Shown here in pieces: positions 1 to 12,785 of a stretch of 64,000 bases of DNA. A program made the translations under genes and the position numbers. Origin of the DNA: Sipunculus nudus (lineage: Eukaryota; Annelida; Sipuncula; Golfingiida; Sipunculidae). Location: assembly GCA_026874595.1 (NCBI GenBank), contig CM049322.1, forward strand, positions 39,486,840-39,550,839. The letters are read 5' to 3'. The notes below the pieces were generated by a model that searched no databases, was not told the origin of the DNA, and saw only the letters and a program-made list of their open reading frames with translations. Position 1 is the first letter of the stretch. Each line of letters begins with the position of its first letter.

Positions 1-469
1 CTGTAGCCCTTGGACCCCACACTAAATGACAAAATAATCGACCTGGTTCGATGACCGGGATAAAAAAAACCTCACATATATTTCATTACATTTCACATAT
101 GATTTCGTATTGAACCATAGTTTCGCTAGACTGCAATGATTAACCACCTATCCGTAACAAGGCTATCATCCATGCATCCTCTGTTATGACATATTTAAAA
201 TTATAGGTTAAATAAATATACTAAACTATATTTATCACTGTAACAGTAATCCCATTTCTACTGAGCAGCAGTATTGTGAGGAAATACTAGTAATTTATGG
301 GAAAGGTATTCTTTCGAAATAATTTGCTACTAAAGTTCACTTTATTTTTATAGGTGTGCTAGATTTTATAGCATCTCGTCCATTCCAAAAAAAAATGTTA
401 TGTACCATTTTATATCAGCAATCTGTTCCAGAGGGGACAGAGATCAACATTAAGAATCATTATAGGAAT
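1..469. other. AT-rich stretch with no gene seen
   Basis: I see no open exon, RNA gene or transposon end here. The recognisable homology to the second SLC16 unit starts close to position 470. Confidence 0.5.
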
Positions 470-1889
470 ATAAGAATATAAAAGAACAAATCCCCACGAC
501 GTTTCTGCACCCCCGGGGTATGAAAAGAGCCCCCCCCCCCCCCCCGCCCCTTTGAATAAAAGGTGTTACACATGTTTATATAGAGATAACATCAACGACT
601 TCTACACGTCTAACCTTTCTCTCTCTCGTGTTATGAATTATCTAAGGCATATAAGTGGGACCTACATGGTTATGCATATTATTAATGTTCACAAATGTCC
701 TGCTTGTCTCACTAACTAGGTCATGAAAGAAATATTATTATTAACTAAACTGTAATAATATCTATGAATATATAAGTGGTTCACAAAGGCACATTGGAGT
801 GTGTTGAAATGTATCAACATTTGCAGTCACGGTCAGTCCTAAGCCCCCTTTATACAACAATGAATTAATATGACGGTTTTTTTACATGAAATGCTAGTCT
901 TACGTTCAAAGTAACACGTTACCAAACGTACCGAGTTGCAACACAATGGGCAATCAAAGTATACAACATAATTGATACAACAGGATATCTTATGATTTAA
1001 TATGCATTACCTGGCATTTTGCCTGTTGTTCAAGATACACTTTCAGCTTTTTCAACAGATAGACACATAATATGTGTACATGGTACAGCGTGTATTGTTT
1101 CATGGCGATTTAACAAATATCATGAGCAAGCAATATAATCTCAACAGTGTTAAAAAGATGGCTTTACATGTATAATTATGTATTGTGTGCAGTGTACAGT
1201 GTGCGTGGTTTCAGGACGATTAACGCATCATACTTTACATACTTTACGTACTTTACATTGGGCAAGTCCTGAAATGTAGACTGTGATTAATACAATTAAT
1301 CATCTTTGCAAACTAACAGCATTATAAAAAATTATCTCAACGGTTCGAAGGGAATATAGATGTTCCTGTATAAATTATTCTGTATTAGTTGTAGAGGAAT
1401 AATACGGGGTAAGTGTGTTATTGCACGTGTGTCATTTGTGACACTTTGGTGTCAATCTTTATACTGGGATAATGTTATCAGGTGGGCACCTCTCATTTGT
1501 GTTATATTCCAGTCAATGTTGTTTCAAAGTACACTAATTTTTGTTTAACCGCTCATGTTACGGGGGTCGCATTTATTTATAAAGCGTCGCTGGCACCGGT
1601 TTCATTCATATATGTCAACGTTGAAACTGCAGGAGGGATTATGACAAGGAGTGGCAAGTATACCACATTTGGTTCTCATGACTTTTACATGTTACCATAG
1701 ATGTTTACCTCTCGCTGTTAGGTCGTTAAGAATTCATCAGGTTTTGTAAAACATCCACTGTTATAACAAGTATGTGATAATGAAATAATACTCGCACATA
1801 GATCACACATTATGTAATTTACGCTGATACGCCTTGTACAGGAGACAATAATTGGTTCGGTAGAATGAACGCGTCCATCAAGGTATTTT

Positions 1890-1908
1890 TATATAGAAAT
1901 ATATATAG
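1890..1908 (+). promoter_or_regulatory. Candidate TATA-like core promoter of SLC16-like gene 1
   Basis: Two TATATAG-type motifs lie in an AT-rich stretch about 46-64 bp before the ATG at 1954. The same arrangement with the same spacing occurs before gene 2 (33142-33150). In gene 3 and the inverted relic the position is taken by an (AT)n run. A core promoter role is inferred from position and conservation; no transcript start is known. Confidence 0.4.
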
Positions 1909-1953
1909 CTGACCCTAGTTACACCATTATATTAAGAAGTTCGATCAAAAGGA

Positions 1954-4900
1954 ATGAAGTCAAGTAAAACAGCCGACATGAACGAGGCCAAAGACGAGTC
2001 CAAAACTGAGAACCAACCAGAGGAAAACGAGCCGCTTTATGCATGGATCACCCTTATAGGTAACCAAATAAGATGATTACAATAAGGCAAAAAAAAAAAT
2101 TTTAAACATTTGTTTCTCGTACACCACATGCAACAGTCTGAAACCCCCAACCCTCGGATATTTTCATATTATTTTTATGAGATGTGTACCGCTTTAGAAC
2201 TCTACCCTCTCGGATATTTCTTTATGCAAAAATAAAGAAAAAGTTTCGACATAATTTCCATTTGTTGTGCCTTTACCTGTGGAGTAAAGCAATTATGATA
2301 TTTCCTTTTTATCCGTGAACCATATCATTTTTATTTTTATCGAACACCTATAAAAAAATTGTAGAAAATACCCCCCGCCTGTACTGATGTAATAATGCCT
2401 GTGAAACCAAATGCCTGAGAAACAAAGTTTTATTTATTTATTATATATCTATTATATATCTAAGCTTAAAGTTATAAAGACACAACAGTATGAACGTGTG
2501 ATGTATGAACGAGCTGCGTCTCACTTTTCATTCATGGCAAAAATACATAAGTTTATGAAGGTAGGATGATTATCCAAATTAAAAGTATGAAAGAAATAAC
2601 TACATACATATTAGTACAATATTAATGATATATACTTGAATATGTAACCTAAGCGAATAAGGATTGGGTGAGGATATGAATAAGGTTCCGAATTAAACCT
2701 CGAATACTTGGTTATGCTAATCTGAAATAAGACAGCAATTTCACAATCCGACAATGTGAACTTGGTCAAAATCATTTGTAAGGACGGACCATCCTAATTC
2801 ACGTTCAAAGTTAATACCTCAAGAGTACCATCACTTGATTAATTAAGTGAATAGTTATCAGTAATATATCGAGTTATGTAATAAAAACAGGCCCTTAACC
2901 AGCAAAAATATAATTTGGGAAAGCATGAGGACTTTTATGATATCAAACCATAACCTCAATACAACAAAATACACCTATTTATAGAAAGATATTATTTTGT
3001 TTTGTTAACGTTGCTTTTATGACCCTTATAAATCTTAGTTCACCTTGCTTTGTATACCTTTGTATACATTCACTATATAAGTATAATAATCTTAAAGTCA
3101 TAATGAAACAACGTATTTTTTTATGGACAGTGCCTCTGAAAGATTGCTTGGCTGCGACGGTATGAATACATAGGTTTATGATATTAGGATGTTAGTCCAA
3201 TGTGGCGTGAATGAAATACACAGGGCGCGATTAACATGATGCCTAAATATGTACCCTAATCGAATACGGTCATGGGTGGGAATACGAATTAGGTCCTGAA
3301 TTAGACCTCGAATGTTTAGTCAAGCTAATCTGAATTCAAGCATCAATTCCACAATTCCATACAGAAAACGTGGTAATAAATCATTTATTTTCACAGTTAA
3401 TAATTAAACGTAAATATATACCACTTTATTTTTAAGGACTTAACAGTTATCAGTGATGTTTCGAGTAAATAGAACAAGCCTTAAACCATAAAACCATGAT
3501 GTCGACTGTGATACTAAGCCGTAACCCCAACAAAACAAAATACACCTATTGATGGAAAGATTTTTTGTTTGTTATTACATGGACGTACATAGGCGCGTAC
3601 ATCGAGGATTTAGAAATTGCAAATGGAATAAATATTAAAAAACTGTCGTAACATTAGATAAATATTCGGACTGGGTTAGAAATGAAAGTCAATTTATTCA
3701 AATTTTCAATCTATTCGGTAAATAAGTAGCTAATTAATTCAAATATTAAATGACCAGTTGGTCTATTGCATTTGAAAAACATCCGTACAATCCAGAGTAG
3801 AATATCATGTTATCCATATCTCTAGCGCCACCTTCCGCTGACGAGGGATTTATAAGTTATTTATACTGAGATGGAAGATCATATTGTTTTATATTTCAAA
3901 TAGTAAAATGATATAATTACCTGACTTTAATGGCAATGTTGACATCTTTATTATGTATTTAATTTCAAATGACAAATCCCGCATATTCTTGCCTCATTGC
4001 ACCCGGACACATCAAACGACCCTTATGCACGGTGTGCATTTCTGTGGAAAATGTTTATCCGCTCTTCTCGTATTGCATGTTTTTTATCCTTTCTGTTAAC
4101 AGGTGTTACACTCAGCTTTGTGATAATCAACGGAACTGCCCGCTCCTATGGTCTGATATATGTGGAAATGCTAGGGCTGTTCAATGAAGGTCACCTGAAA
4201 ACCAGCCTTGTTGTCACTATTAAATCCATCACCAACACAGCTGCATGTAAGCGATTCCGCATCCCGCACTTATTACAGTAAACTGCACTTACACGATACA
4301 TATCCGGGACCAGTTATGGTAAAGGACCACGAATATTCAAAACAATTTATATTGTTTTGTGCGGCCAAGTATCTTGTCATCTAAATCATCAATACCGGCG
4401 CATATAATTGTTCTTACAACATTTTATTGGCATTCACTTTCCTCCCAACCATCCGACAAAGCAGCTTTCCGTGCAGCATTCCACAAATCTAAAGCGTTCA
4501 CAGAAGTATCTTCATGTATGCAGTAGTACATAATTTCTCCAGCTTGCGGGTCGTATAACAGCCAATAAACCGTTTGTGTAGGCCGCACCATTAACAGTTT
4601 CCAGACGAACAAAGGACTGCCCAAACCTAGCGACTTATATGTTTACTTAACTGTTAATATGTTTGTCAGCTCATTCCCAACTATGCCTCGACAGGTTATT
4701 AAGTGTAAAATTTCATTCATCCAGCTGTAGTGTTCGGATTTCTGAGTGACAAAATAACCGCCCGTTGGGTAGTGATGACTGCCAGTGTTTTCTCTTGTAT
4801 CGCCTTCGTCGCCACATCTTTTGCACCGAGTCTGACATTTGTCTTCTTATCGTACGGTTTACTCCTTGGTATGTATTTAGTTTATATTTATGCGTTAACA

Positions 4901-7008
4901 GATTCTATCATCTTAATAGCAATGTTCATAATAATTGACAAATTAAAGAATCCACACAAATGGCTCCCCCATACGTGTTTTACGCGTCTGTCCACGTACA
5001 TCAGGTGCTATATCAGACGTTTCGTGTTGCAGGGAGGGGATCATGTGGTATCTGCTCCATTTGATCTTGTTCAGACGGAGCGTAATTATATAGTTGTGAT
5101 TTCGGCCCGAAAACATGCAGACTTGCTCATCATTTATGTAATAGATTCCCGAGATGCTCGTTGAATCAAGGTATCTGTAAGCGAAGCTGCATCATAGCCG
5201 GTACCAAATGAGCGCAATGATAATTTGATGTTTGACCATGCAGCCTGTTTTTGTTTTATTGCAATCTGTTCTTCTTATATTAGTGTTTTCCGACCTTTAA
5301 TATATTACAACGTATTGCTTTGTGTATTTCATACTTATATTTACACTAAATTTTGTCCGTCATGGGCAGATTTTACTTATATTTGTTAACATACCTTGAA
5401 ATACATCTTCTCCAGGAATCGGCGATTCCGTGGTCTACATCTTCGGCTTGGGGATATTAAACCAATACTTCGAGAAACGGCGAAGCCTTGCAAATGGGAT
5501 TGCGACCGCTGGGGGTAGCTTAGGGGCTTTGCTTCTTCCGTTCCTGTTCTCCTTTTTGATCGACAGGTATTCAGTAAGAGGATTATTTCTTGTTTCTGGC
5601 GGGCTTTGGCTCAACATATCGGTGGCTGGAGCCCTCTTGCGACCTATCGCACCAAAAACAAGACAACTGAAAATTACAAAGACACCGGAAGGACGTGTAA
5701 ACAAAGCTTACGAAGTAGATAATAAATCACAATCAGGGACACTGCACACGAAAGAAGAAAATGTAAAGAATAAAGTAGAATACTACCGTGAGAAAGCAAT
5801 AGCATCAGTTGTAAAATGTGAGAATGATGATGACACTTCCAATACTAATCAGGGAGAGATTGATCAAATTAAGGGAAATCAGTCCGTCAGAAGCGGGAAA
5901 ACAAATGATAATAATGTAAAAGGGAATGAATTCTCTAAAAGAAAGAAAACCAGGAGACTACAGGGTCTCCTAAAATGTCTCTGTAGTTTGAAGTTTTTAT
6001 TGCTGGTTGTGCTGTGGTTAATGGGGGGACTTGGTTTCCTCGGAACTACGAACTACTTGCCTGCTTATTCTGTTGAGAAAAACATAACTTTATCGGAAAC
6101 TTCTCTTTTTCTCTCACTTATCGGTGGGTTTGACCTGTTTGGGAGAATAGTTGTGGGGTATGTCGGCGACAGAGGTGTTATTCCAAAGCGCCTCCTTGTT
6201 GTGGTGGGTTTAATCATAACAGGTACAGCGACTAATTTGTTACCAATGTTCAGTTCATATACAGGTTTTGTTATATATTGCTGTATATTTGGAGCAACTA
6301 GTGGAACCTTCATACCGTTGGCGGGTCCACTGACTGTCGAAGTTCTTGGTGTGGGACGAGTTGGAACAGGACTTGGTATTTTCAGTTTCTGTATTGGTAT
6401 TTCCGCAGCAGTGCAGCCTATTTTATTCAGTGAGTATTATAATGATTGATTAATGATGATATATTTAATATAATTAATTTCAAGTGTAACAATTATAATA
6501 CTGATCAAGATTTTAGCCTCTCATATTTGGATATTCGGTGAGTAAAATAATGATGATAATTATAATAATAATAATGATTATCAATATATATTTTTCCTAC
6601 TTTAAAAATAAGAATTTTAAATGAAAAAAATATTTATGCGGATTGTATTTCTGAACAATAATTAACGATTTTACTGGCACAGTATTCCACGTTACGAAAA
6701 TTTTATATTCATCGATGCGATCAATCATGGATCTAAAAAAAGAATGTTGAATCTATTTCACTTTTTCTGTTTTCAATGGGATGCTACCTTTATGGTTACG
6801 CCTAATTTGATTAACCGTTAGTGATTATATTACAGGTACAATAAAATATGCCACAGGGTCTTACGCTCCGGGTTTCTTCCTTATTGGTGGAGCAAGTATC
6901 TTCAACGCGTTTATCACAATTTTTGGGCATTTGTTGTCCACAAGAGGCACCAAGAAAGAATACAAAATGGATGTGGATGGCACAAGAAACTCTCGTGACG
7001 TCTTGTGA
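1954..7008 (+). CDS. SLC16-family (monocarboxylate-transporter-like) gene 1, five exons, 526 aa
   Basis: Exons: 1954-2059, 4103-4246, 4725-4868, 5416-6429, 6836-7008 (stop TGA 7006-7008). All borders are GT-AG and all introns phase 1. The spliced frame is open for 526 residues, a normal SLC16 length. Family marks: a YFEKRRSLANGIATAGGSLG segment (149-168) matching the SLC16 loop 4-5/TM5 signature, a hydrophilic central loop (about 210-317), the TM8 pair Asp371/Arg375 in IGGFDLFGR, GYVGDR after it, and a final ATGSYAPGFF helix (about 477-502). Twelve membrane helices are expected in a plasma-membrane MFS carrier. In place of the canonical TM1 motif (D/E-G-G/S-W/F-G/A-W) it has EPLYAW, and the TM1 Lys known in MCT1 is Arg (GTARSYG). 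It is therefore a divergent, MCT12-14-like or invertebrate-specific branch and its substrate cannot be predicted. The start was chosen because the N-termini of all four copies align from this Met. Confidence 0.9.
2463..3600 (+). repeat. Two-copy tandem duplication inside intron 1 of gene 1
   Basis: Copy a (about 2463-3010) and copy b (about 3090-3600) run in parallel. Both contain 'cttaaagt.ataa.ga.acaac', 'acata.gtttatga', 'cgaatacttggtta.gctaatctgaa'-like and 'aacaaaatacaccta' blocks in the same order, about 570-600 bp apart. The same doubled structure exists in gene 2 (33942-35225). Intron 1 of gene 3 appears to have a single version near 42700-43040. Confidence 0.7.
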
Positions 7009-7068
7009 GCTATATGAATATTGGCAATCAAACCATTTTTATTGATGGATTATTGATGAAATATGATG

Positions 7069-7074
7069 AATAAA
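7069..7074 (+). terminator. AATAAA polyadenylation signal of gene 1
   Basis: AATAAA lies 61 bp after the stop codon. The homologous signal of gene 2 is at 38655-38660 in the same sequence context (AATAAACACCAC). Confidence 0.6.
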
Positions 7075-7510
7075 CACCACGTGACAGGTGGTTCTACAGA
7101 ACTTACGTCAAATGTTAAGGCCATAAAAATGCTATTAAAGTGATTTTCATAATTCATAGTCCTAGTATACTAGCACCTGAAACATAGATGAAACAAAATC
7201 AATTTTATATATTAGTCTTCCAACTAATTAATTGAAAAAAGAATATATGAAAAATATTTCCCATTGTTACTGAGAAAATTTACAATTTACCTTCATTTAC
7301 CATACCACCCTACCTCATCTAAGCTTAATCACACCCAAACACTCTGTATCCAGGACTGCAATAAATAGTTGTGTTGTAAAGTCACGGATCAAACCTTGCA
7401 TGCGGGATCAGTCTGTGCTCTACATGTCTTACCCACAATCCCCTTTCTTGCAGAGTCCATTGCTAGATATCAAAGCAATTGTCTAAGCTTTATAAAAAGT
7501 AACATCACAT

Positions 7511-8127
7511 CCCAACCTTCTTCCGCTGGATCTGGGTAGGTGTGTTTAAATTGGTTTACTTTTTTCTATTGCAATAATCTTGTATCCCGGGTTCGTTACA
7601 GCGGCTTTTGTCCCAATCAAGCATGTAAATTAATGTTTTACGCATTTAATTAGTAGCAGTCTATTATGTTATATATAATGTGCATAAGAATATTTTAATA
7701 CATTTATATATGTCAATAATCAATATAAATCATATCTTGTTTACTTTACCTGTGTGTTTATATGTTACATGAACATTGTACCTTTGTTATATATTCGACA
7801 TTAGTGAATGTCATTATTGACCTGAGAATGATGCAATAGTGATCAAGTTATTTTTATGATGATGCTTTGTGAAATAACGCCAGTATGTATTAGAAAAGGT
7901 GTGCTTTGATGATGCTGTATAATGAGCCATGGTAAAATCATAAGGGAAAGGGGGAAGGGCTAATTTTTTTATGGTTTGGGTGTTTGATTTGTTTGAGTAA
8001 AGAACCATACATTGCGTAGGATAAAATAGACATGACGGCTAAAGGTTGATGCAAACAGTATATTTAATGAAAGGAAGTAACAGAACTGATTCTGATGTGA
8101 ATTTGTTATGAGATGAAGAGTCGATGG

Positions 8128-8133
<6 letters not shown>
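7511..8133. other. Non-coding stretch
   Basis: AT-rich DNA after the duplication unit. I see no exon or transposon end. Confidence 0.4.

Positions 8134-8181
<48 letters not shown>
8134..8181. repeat. (AT)n microsatellite
   Basis: About 48 bp of uninterrupted AT dinucleotides. Apparent reading frames through it (runs of Tyr-Ile) are artefacts. Confidence 0.95.
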
Positions 8182-8184
<3 letters not shown>

Positions 8185-8216
8185 GGATATTGGCTATACC
8201 TGTTTCATTATCCCAG

Positions 8217-8504
8217 TTACAAAAAAAATGGTTTCGGATACGCGATTGAGTGTTTTGGACAAATATATTTTTCCGGTATTCTACCCCTGGTAACATTTCT
8301 GTATACCTGGCTAATCGGTGATATCTCAGACCATCCAATTTTTCTACGCACCCAGGCCAGGACCACATAGATCTCGTCCATTCGGACTATGACATGCTTG
8401 TCAAGCCAACTCAATAGGTCTATCTTGTCGTACAGTTTCAACGAAGAGACGCTGCAGCTCGTTTCTCTGAGGGCGCTGCACTTCACCAACAGAAAACAAG
8501 ACAC
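8217..8504 (-). other. Unrecognised 95-codon open frame, faintly BACK-domain-like
   Basis: An open frame on the minus strand reads 95 codons. A short part, LYDKIDLLSWLDK followed by EIYVVLAWVRR, resembles the helix pattern of BACK domains of BTB-kelch proteins (a leucine-rich helix, then a conserved Trp-Val). No partner exons, splice context or second conserved block support it. It may be an old fragment or chance. It sits beside an (AT)n tract between the SLC16 units. Confidence 0.15.
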
Positions 8505-9001
8505 TAAGAGACAGCCACTCCGTCTAGGGATTTCCAGAATCTGAAGGCAGGGTCAAGGTCATTCTTGTAATAATGTGTAGACCTAATTCGTACAGCATTT
8601 TCATGTAGAATATGTGTGAGTTACATTTCCATCTTATCATATGTGTAGTCAAAGCGATGAAGCCATATTTGACTGCGGTATCAATTTTCATCCCTTCTGG
8701 GCGTGGGTCCTACAATACTACCACATTTCTGTAATAATTGAATAAATATAACAATAAATAGATAAGAAGTTTCATGTCCCTACATACAGATGTGATATAC
8801 CTTTATAGGATGAGTTGTTGATGTAGGTATAACAGAGTACTGTTGGAGTAGATTATGTTTTTATCTAAACAGTATTTTTATAACCATTAACCGAACTAAA
8901 ATTTAAGCTAAAATATATTGCCGAGAAACAGGATTAATGTATCTTGTTTTTCTATTATCTACATTCATAGCTTAAGTATAACATCTTCAGTATATTATTT
9001 A

Positions 9002-9015
9002 CATACACACACACA

Positions 9016-9048
<33 letters not shown>
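9002..9048. repeat. (AC)n-(AT)n compound microsatellite
   Basis: A short run of AC repeats changes into about 30 bp of AT repeats. Confidence 0.9.
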
Positions 9049-9050
<2 letters not shown>

Positions 9051-10102
9051 TACAAAATAATGATGGAACTTAGAATTAGCTGTAATGAGATGTTCTCTTC
9101 TTCTGTTGTCGGAACAGGTGTAGTTGATTGTCTACCGATATCTTACTGTGATATAAGAAATATTTACACGCACATGTCTGTAATTTTTGCACATAATGAA
9201 GGCGTTATATAATAACATAACATTGTGCTCTATCTTACATTATCGTTACATTGAGTATATTTCCAGGTCTCATCCTTTCCCGTCCATATATTAAACACCA
9301 GCCAGGATACCATCAAGGAAGACCATAGCTTCCACGCAACAGCTTAAAATCAACTGCATATTAAACATCAATATTTTTAAATAAATTCGATATTTACTGT
9401 ATAATCTCTGGATAAACGTATGGGACGAAGCATTATAACTTTAACAGAAGGTTCACATTTGTCTTTCTTGGCAGCGATGTGAAGGTTATCTGACACCCTT
9501 AATAGAAGGCATCAGTCTGAAGGGTATTCAAGTGGGTTAAAATAATTATACATATAATATATATTAACAGATAAGTGTTCTAATTGATTAGCTAGGGATG
9601 AAGTGAAAAACAATGGGCAATTGTCAAGACAAATTGATCAGATGTACACATTCTTAACGAACATTGGTATAATAGGATGTACAAATATTTAGTTATACTG
9701 AGATCTCTATTCATGGATTTCAGACGAAAATATTTCTTAATTAATCGCTCACTGTAGGGATGACATCTTTAATAAGTTGAAAATACGTGTTTGCAAACTT
9801 ACACAGACAGACGTGAGCTCGGAATGCCAAGGCTTTGGATCAAATATCATTGATAATTGTTGTATCTTGTCTAATCCACAGCGCCCGGTGTATTTTGTGT
9901 AATCAGGGTCCCTGATTCTGTATATCCTAGCTGCAAATAGCTGCAAATAGCCATCAGCTATACTAATGGTTCAATTTTGCTAGAAATAAACCCCGTCAAA
10001 GGTATTTGAATCTTACAGGTAAAGAGTTTACACAACATTGATTATACGCTCCTCAGTTCGAAACTATTCTACCCCCAACCTAGGAAAGTATAAACTCATA
10101 TG

Positions 10103-10104
<2 letters not shown>

Positions 10105-10151
<47 letters not shown>
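10105..10151. repeat. (AT)n microsatellite
   Basis: About 47 bp of uninterrupted TA dinucleotides. Confidence 0.95.
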
Positions 10152-10153
<2 letters not shown>

Positions 10154-11661
10154 TTATTTTTTGATGACACAAACCTGGTGCATCAGTGTCATCCAGCCTT
10201 TCCTCTTTCAGTAATCCAGCCAGGAACCTGTCACAATTCTACTTATGTTTCGCGTGTTCTTCCATTGTATTCCTGTGTTTGACCGGAGCCATGGTATACC
10301 CCCAGCTGTGACAGTACGCCCGGACCTCACGCCAAGACAGCCTTTCACACTAATGTGTCCTCGTCCTCTACCCGACTGAACCATTTTTTTGCAGCTTGGG
10401 TCTAACATAAATCAACAATCAATAATAAGTTTTCTTCTTGATAAATATATTGAAATAATGCAAGATTATGTCAGCTAATTTTCCATTTCCGCTGCACTTG
10501 TGGTACATTGAAATGCTTTATCATGACAGATGCACGTTATGTAAAAACCTGAGATTAACACATTAAAACCATTCAACAAGTATGAATTTTTCTGAGGAGG
10601 GTCACCTTCATCCTGACACATGCTTCCCGTGGTCGTGTCAGAGCACGACTGTCTCTGCTGTGTTTTCTGGTAGACCCACATACGGTTTTTGTGAATGTCA
10701 TCAAGATAACCTTAACCACATAATAGTACTGCAGTATGGTGCAATATTCTATTTACATGCTTTCTTTTATTAGTGTGTACATAAAATTTGTCTTGAATCA
10801 AACGTAGTCTTCAGATGAGACAGTTTCCAATCATTTGGGCATTTTCTTTCAGTTACCAGAGCTTTTACTTTCTTGGAAAAGAAGCCATAATACCGTTTTT
10901 CACACACAGCCATAGTTTAACGATTTTATACGTTTTGATTACTCATACCCGAAGGTCAATATGCATAGTAAAGTGGTTCATAATATGTTTAAACGTAATA
11001 TGAACATAAACAAACTGTTATATCTAAAAGATCAATAAACACGCAACATGTGCCGGAGTAATTTGGTGACGTGGTGTTAGGACAAAGTTTTCGATATAAC
11101 CCTTGTTGGTGTAGTGTTTCACCAAAATCCATTAAAGTGAGTTTTATCCAGGCGTGCAGTGCTGATAGAGCCCGAATTATTCGTGTATTCGGTTTATAAT
11201 CGTGCAGTGAGTGAAAATATGGAGTTGGTACCCCACTACTGTGTGTTCATGCGACGTTATATTTATTGAGAACTGCTGAAATTATCACTCCATATTGTTG
11301 AAATGCTGTTTTGCATATGGCATACACTGTGTGCAACTATGACCATGCACAAAAGGACGCGCTACCTGTTAGATTGGATTAATGAACTTGGCGATAGACA
11401 AATAAACTTGGCAAAATAGGTTAATCAGTAAATGAAAACACGGGTTGCGAAGTACCAGGCATTAAGGTCTGCCTATATGGTGGAGGGCTGCATTTGCGAA
11501 AATGCATATTTCTAGTATACAGATGATTTTGTGAATTTTTTTCGCAGACGACATTCAAACATGACACGTATGTAAATGAGCACACAATGGACCAACTTTG
11601 CATTAGTGATATATGTACAGTAATTACGTACAGAAAGTTACCCCAAAAGCCTATACATGCT

Positions 11662-11755
11662 AAATGAATGAATGAATGAATGAATGAAAGAATGAATGAT
11701 TGAAAGAATGAAATAATGAATGAATGAATGAAAAACTGAATGAATTAATTAATGA
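11662..11755. repeat. (GAAT)n imperfect tetranucleotide repeat
   Basis: Repeated 'gaat' units with single-base interruptions (gaaag, aaat, aact) over about 94 bp. Confidence 0.9.
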
Positions 11756-11968
11756 TTCTTTTTATTTGGAAAAAAGAAGGCCTCAGGCTCATCGTTCCAT
11801 ATGTGAATACATCATACAGTAACAACAGCAAAAGAACATAAAGTATGTTGAATTATTCAACCAGATAAAAATGCAATGCTTTTCAAGAGAATCATATCTA
11901 TTTGCATATTTTGTGGGTATGGATGTACGTGTAAAAAGTTATTCCACAACACATATCTGCATATATAT

Positions 11969-12700
11969 CAAGGCTGAGTTCAAATGCAAATGCAAATGCG
12001 ATTAAACAAATTCAAATGCAAATACAATTACAAATGCGATTAAATACATCATATTCAAATGCAAATGAAAATGCATTTGCAAATGGACTTACAAATTCCT
12101 TTGTATTTGAACTCTATTTGGTTGCAAAACATACAAACGGAGTCGGCTTTCCTTAAATTTTATTGATATGCTTGTTTATGTTTTGCCTTGAATATGTATT
12201 AAGGCTGTATTGTATCATGATATTTGATGGGTTGTAGAAAATTGTACACCAAGATACTATGCCCACAGGAATATCCAAATTCACATTAGAGCACCAGATA
12301 TTATTTACCTCAGGTGACATTTACATCTGGTTGACATAAGCATTTCCATCTTTTATTTCCAGTAAAAAAGTAAGAAGAAATAAAATTAGCATTAGCTAAA
12401 AAAATATGTAATAGACTGTTGAAAATTATGCTTAACCACATTACATCAAGAGGAATGTCCATTCTTACTTCAGAACACTGCATTAGTGTACAAACTGTCT
12501 ATCTGTCATATTAGCACAATATATAGAACTGTTGAAACTTGTCATGGCAGACTATTTTTATTAAAGTACTGTTCCATGATACGTAAGGTCTTTTTATATT
12601 GATAATGCAATTGCAAAACTACTAGCAGCTCTGCATATAAATGCAAATGCAACATTTTCAAATACAGGTGCAAATGCTTTTGCATTTTAACCAGACCCTG

Positions 12701-12702
<2 letters not shown>
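11969..12702. mobile_element. MITE-like element with ATGCAAAT-rich inverted ends
   Basis: The left end (about 11970) reads 'aaggctgagttcaaatgcaa' and the reverse complement of the right end reads 'cagggtctggttaaaatgca', which is an imperfect terminal inverted repeat. Both arms are packed with CAAATG/ATGCAAAT units, more than ten between 11980-12090 and 12600-12690. The 500 bp core has no coding potential. Internally it is a non-autonomous element about 730 bp long, abutting an (AT)n run on the right, so the target-site duplication cannot be read. The repeated octamer equals the POU-factor consensus, which may be coincidental. Confidence 0.5.

Positions 12703-12704
<2 letters not shown>

Positions 12705-12781
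<77 letters not shown>
12705..12781. repeat. (AT)n microsatellite
   Basis: About 77 bp of AT dinucleotides, among the longest runs in the window, directly after the octamer-rich element. Confidence 0.95.

Positions 12782-12785
<4 letters not shown>

Larger units (their letters stand above)
470..7510 (+). repeat. Segmental duplication unit 1 (SLC16-like gene plus flanks)
   Basis: This block aligns collinearly with 31880-39730, both in coding exons and in long non-coding stretches. The left edge shares an 'acaaat.ccc.....ttctgcacccc'-type segment (about 485 and 31893). The right edge shares 'aatagttgtgtt.ta.agtcacggatcaaacctt' near 7365 and 39585, ending in 'aaaaagtaaca' near 7500 and 39720. 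Parts also match the unit around gene 3 (40640 to about 52000). The borders are approximate because they were read by eye. The block was copied as gene plus promoter region, not as a retrotransposed cDNA, since the introns are retained. Confidence 0.85.
8505..11661. other. Intergenic AT-rich stretch with microsatellites
   Basis: No exon is supported here. It contains (AC)n/(AT)n at about 9002-9048 and (AT)n at about 10105-10151. Open frames across these are dinucleotide artefacts. Confidence 0.5.

Noticed and set aside
1482-1700. Peptide conserved between 1482-1700 and 32708-32962 as a separate small gene
   Set aside because: The similarity extends equally through non-coding flanks of the duplication and the frame is lost in the third unit, so coding constraint is not shown.
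5435-5704. Antisense frames opposite exon 4 of the transporters (5435-5704, 6065-6313, 36948-37304, 45225-45464, 45468-45803)
   Set aside because: They are shadows of the sense SLC16 reading frame; the sense frame matches the family in three paralogs.
8039-8370. Open frames on both strands through (AT)n tracts here and at 10100, 12542, 12641, 22356, 30454, 41499, 47454, 61740 and 63298
   Set aside because: They consist of Tyr-Ile repeats from AT dinucleotides and are open on both strands at once. They are microsatellite artefacts.
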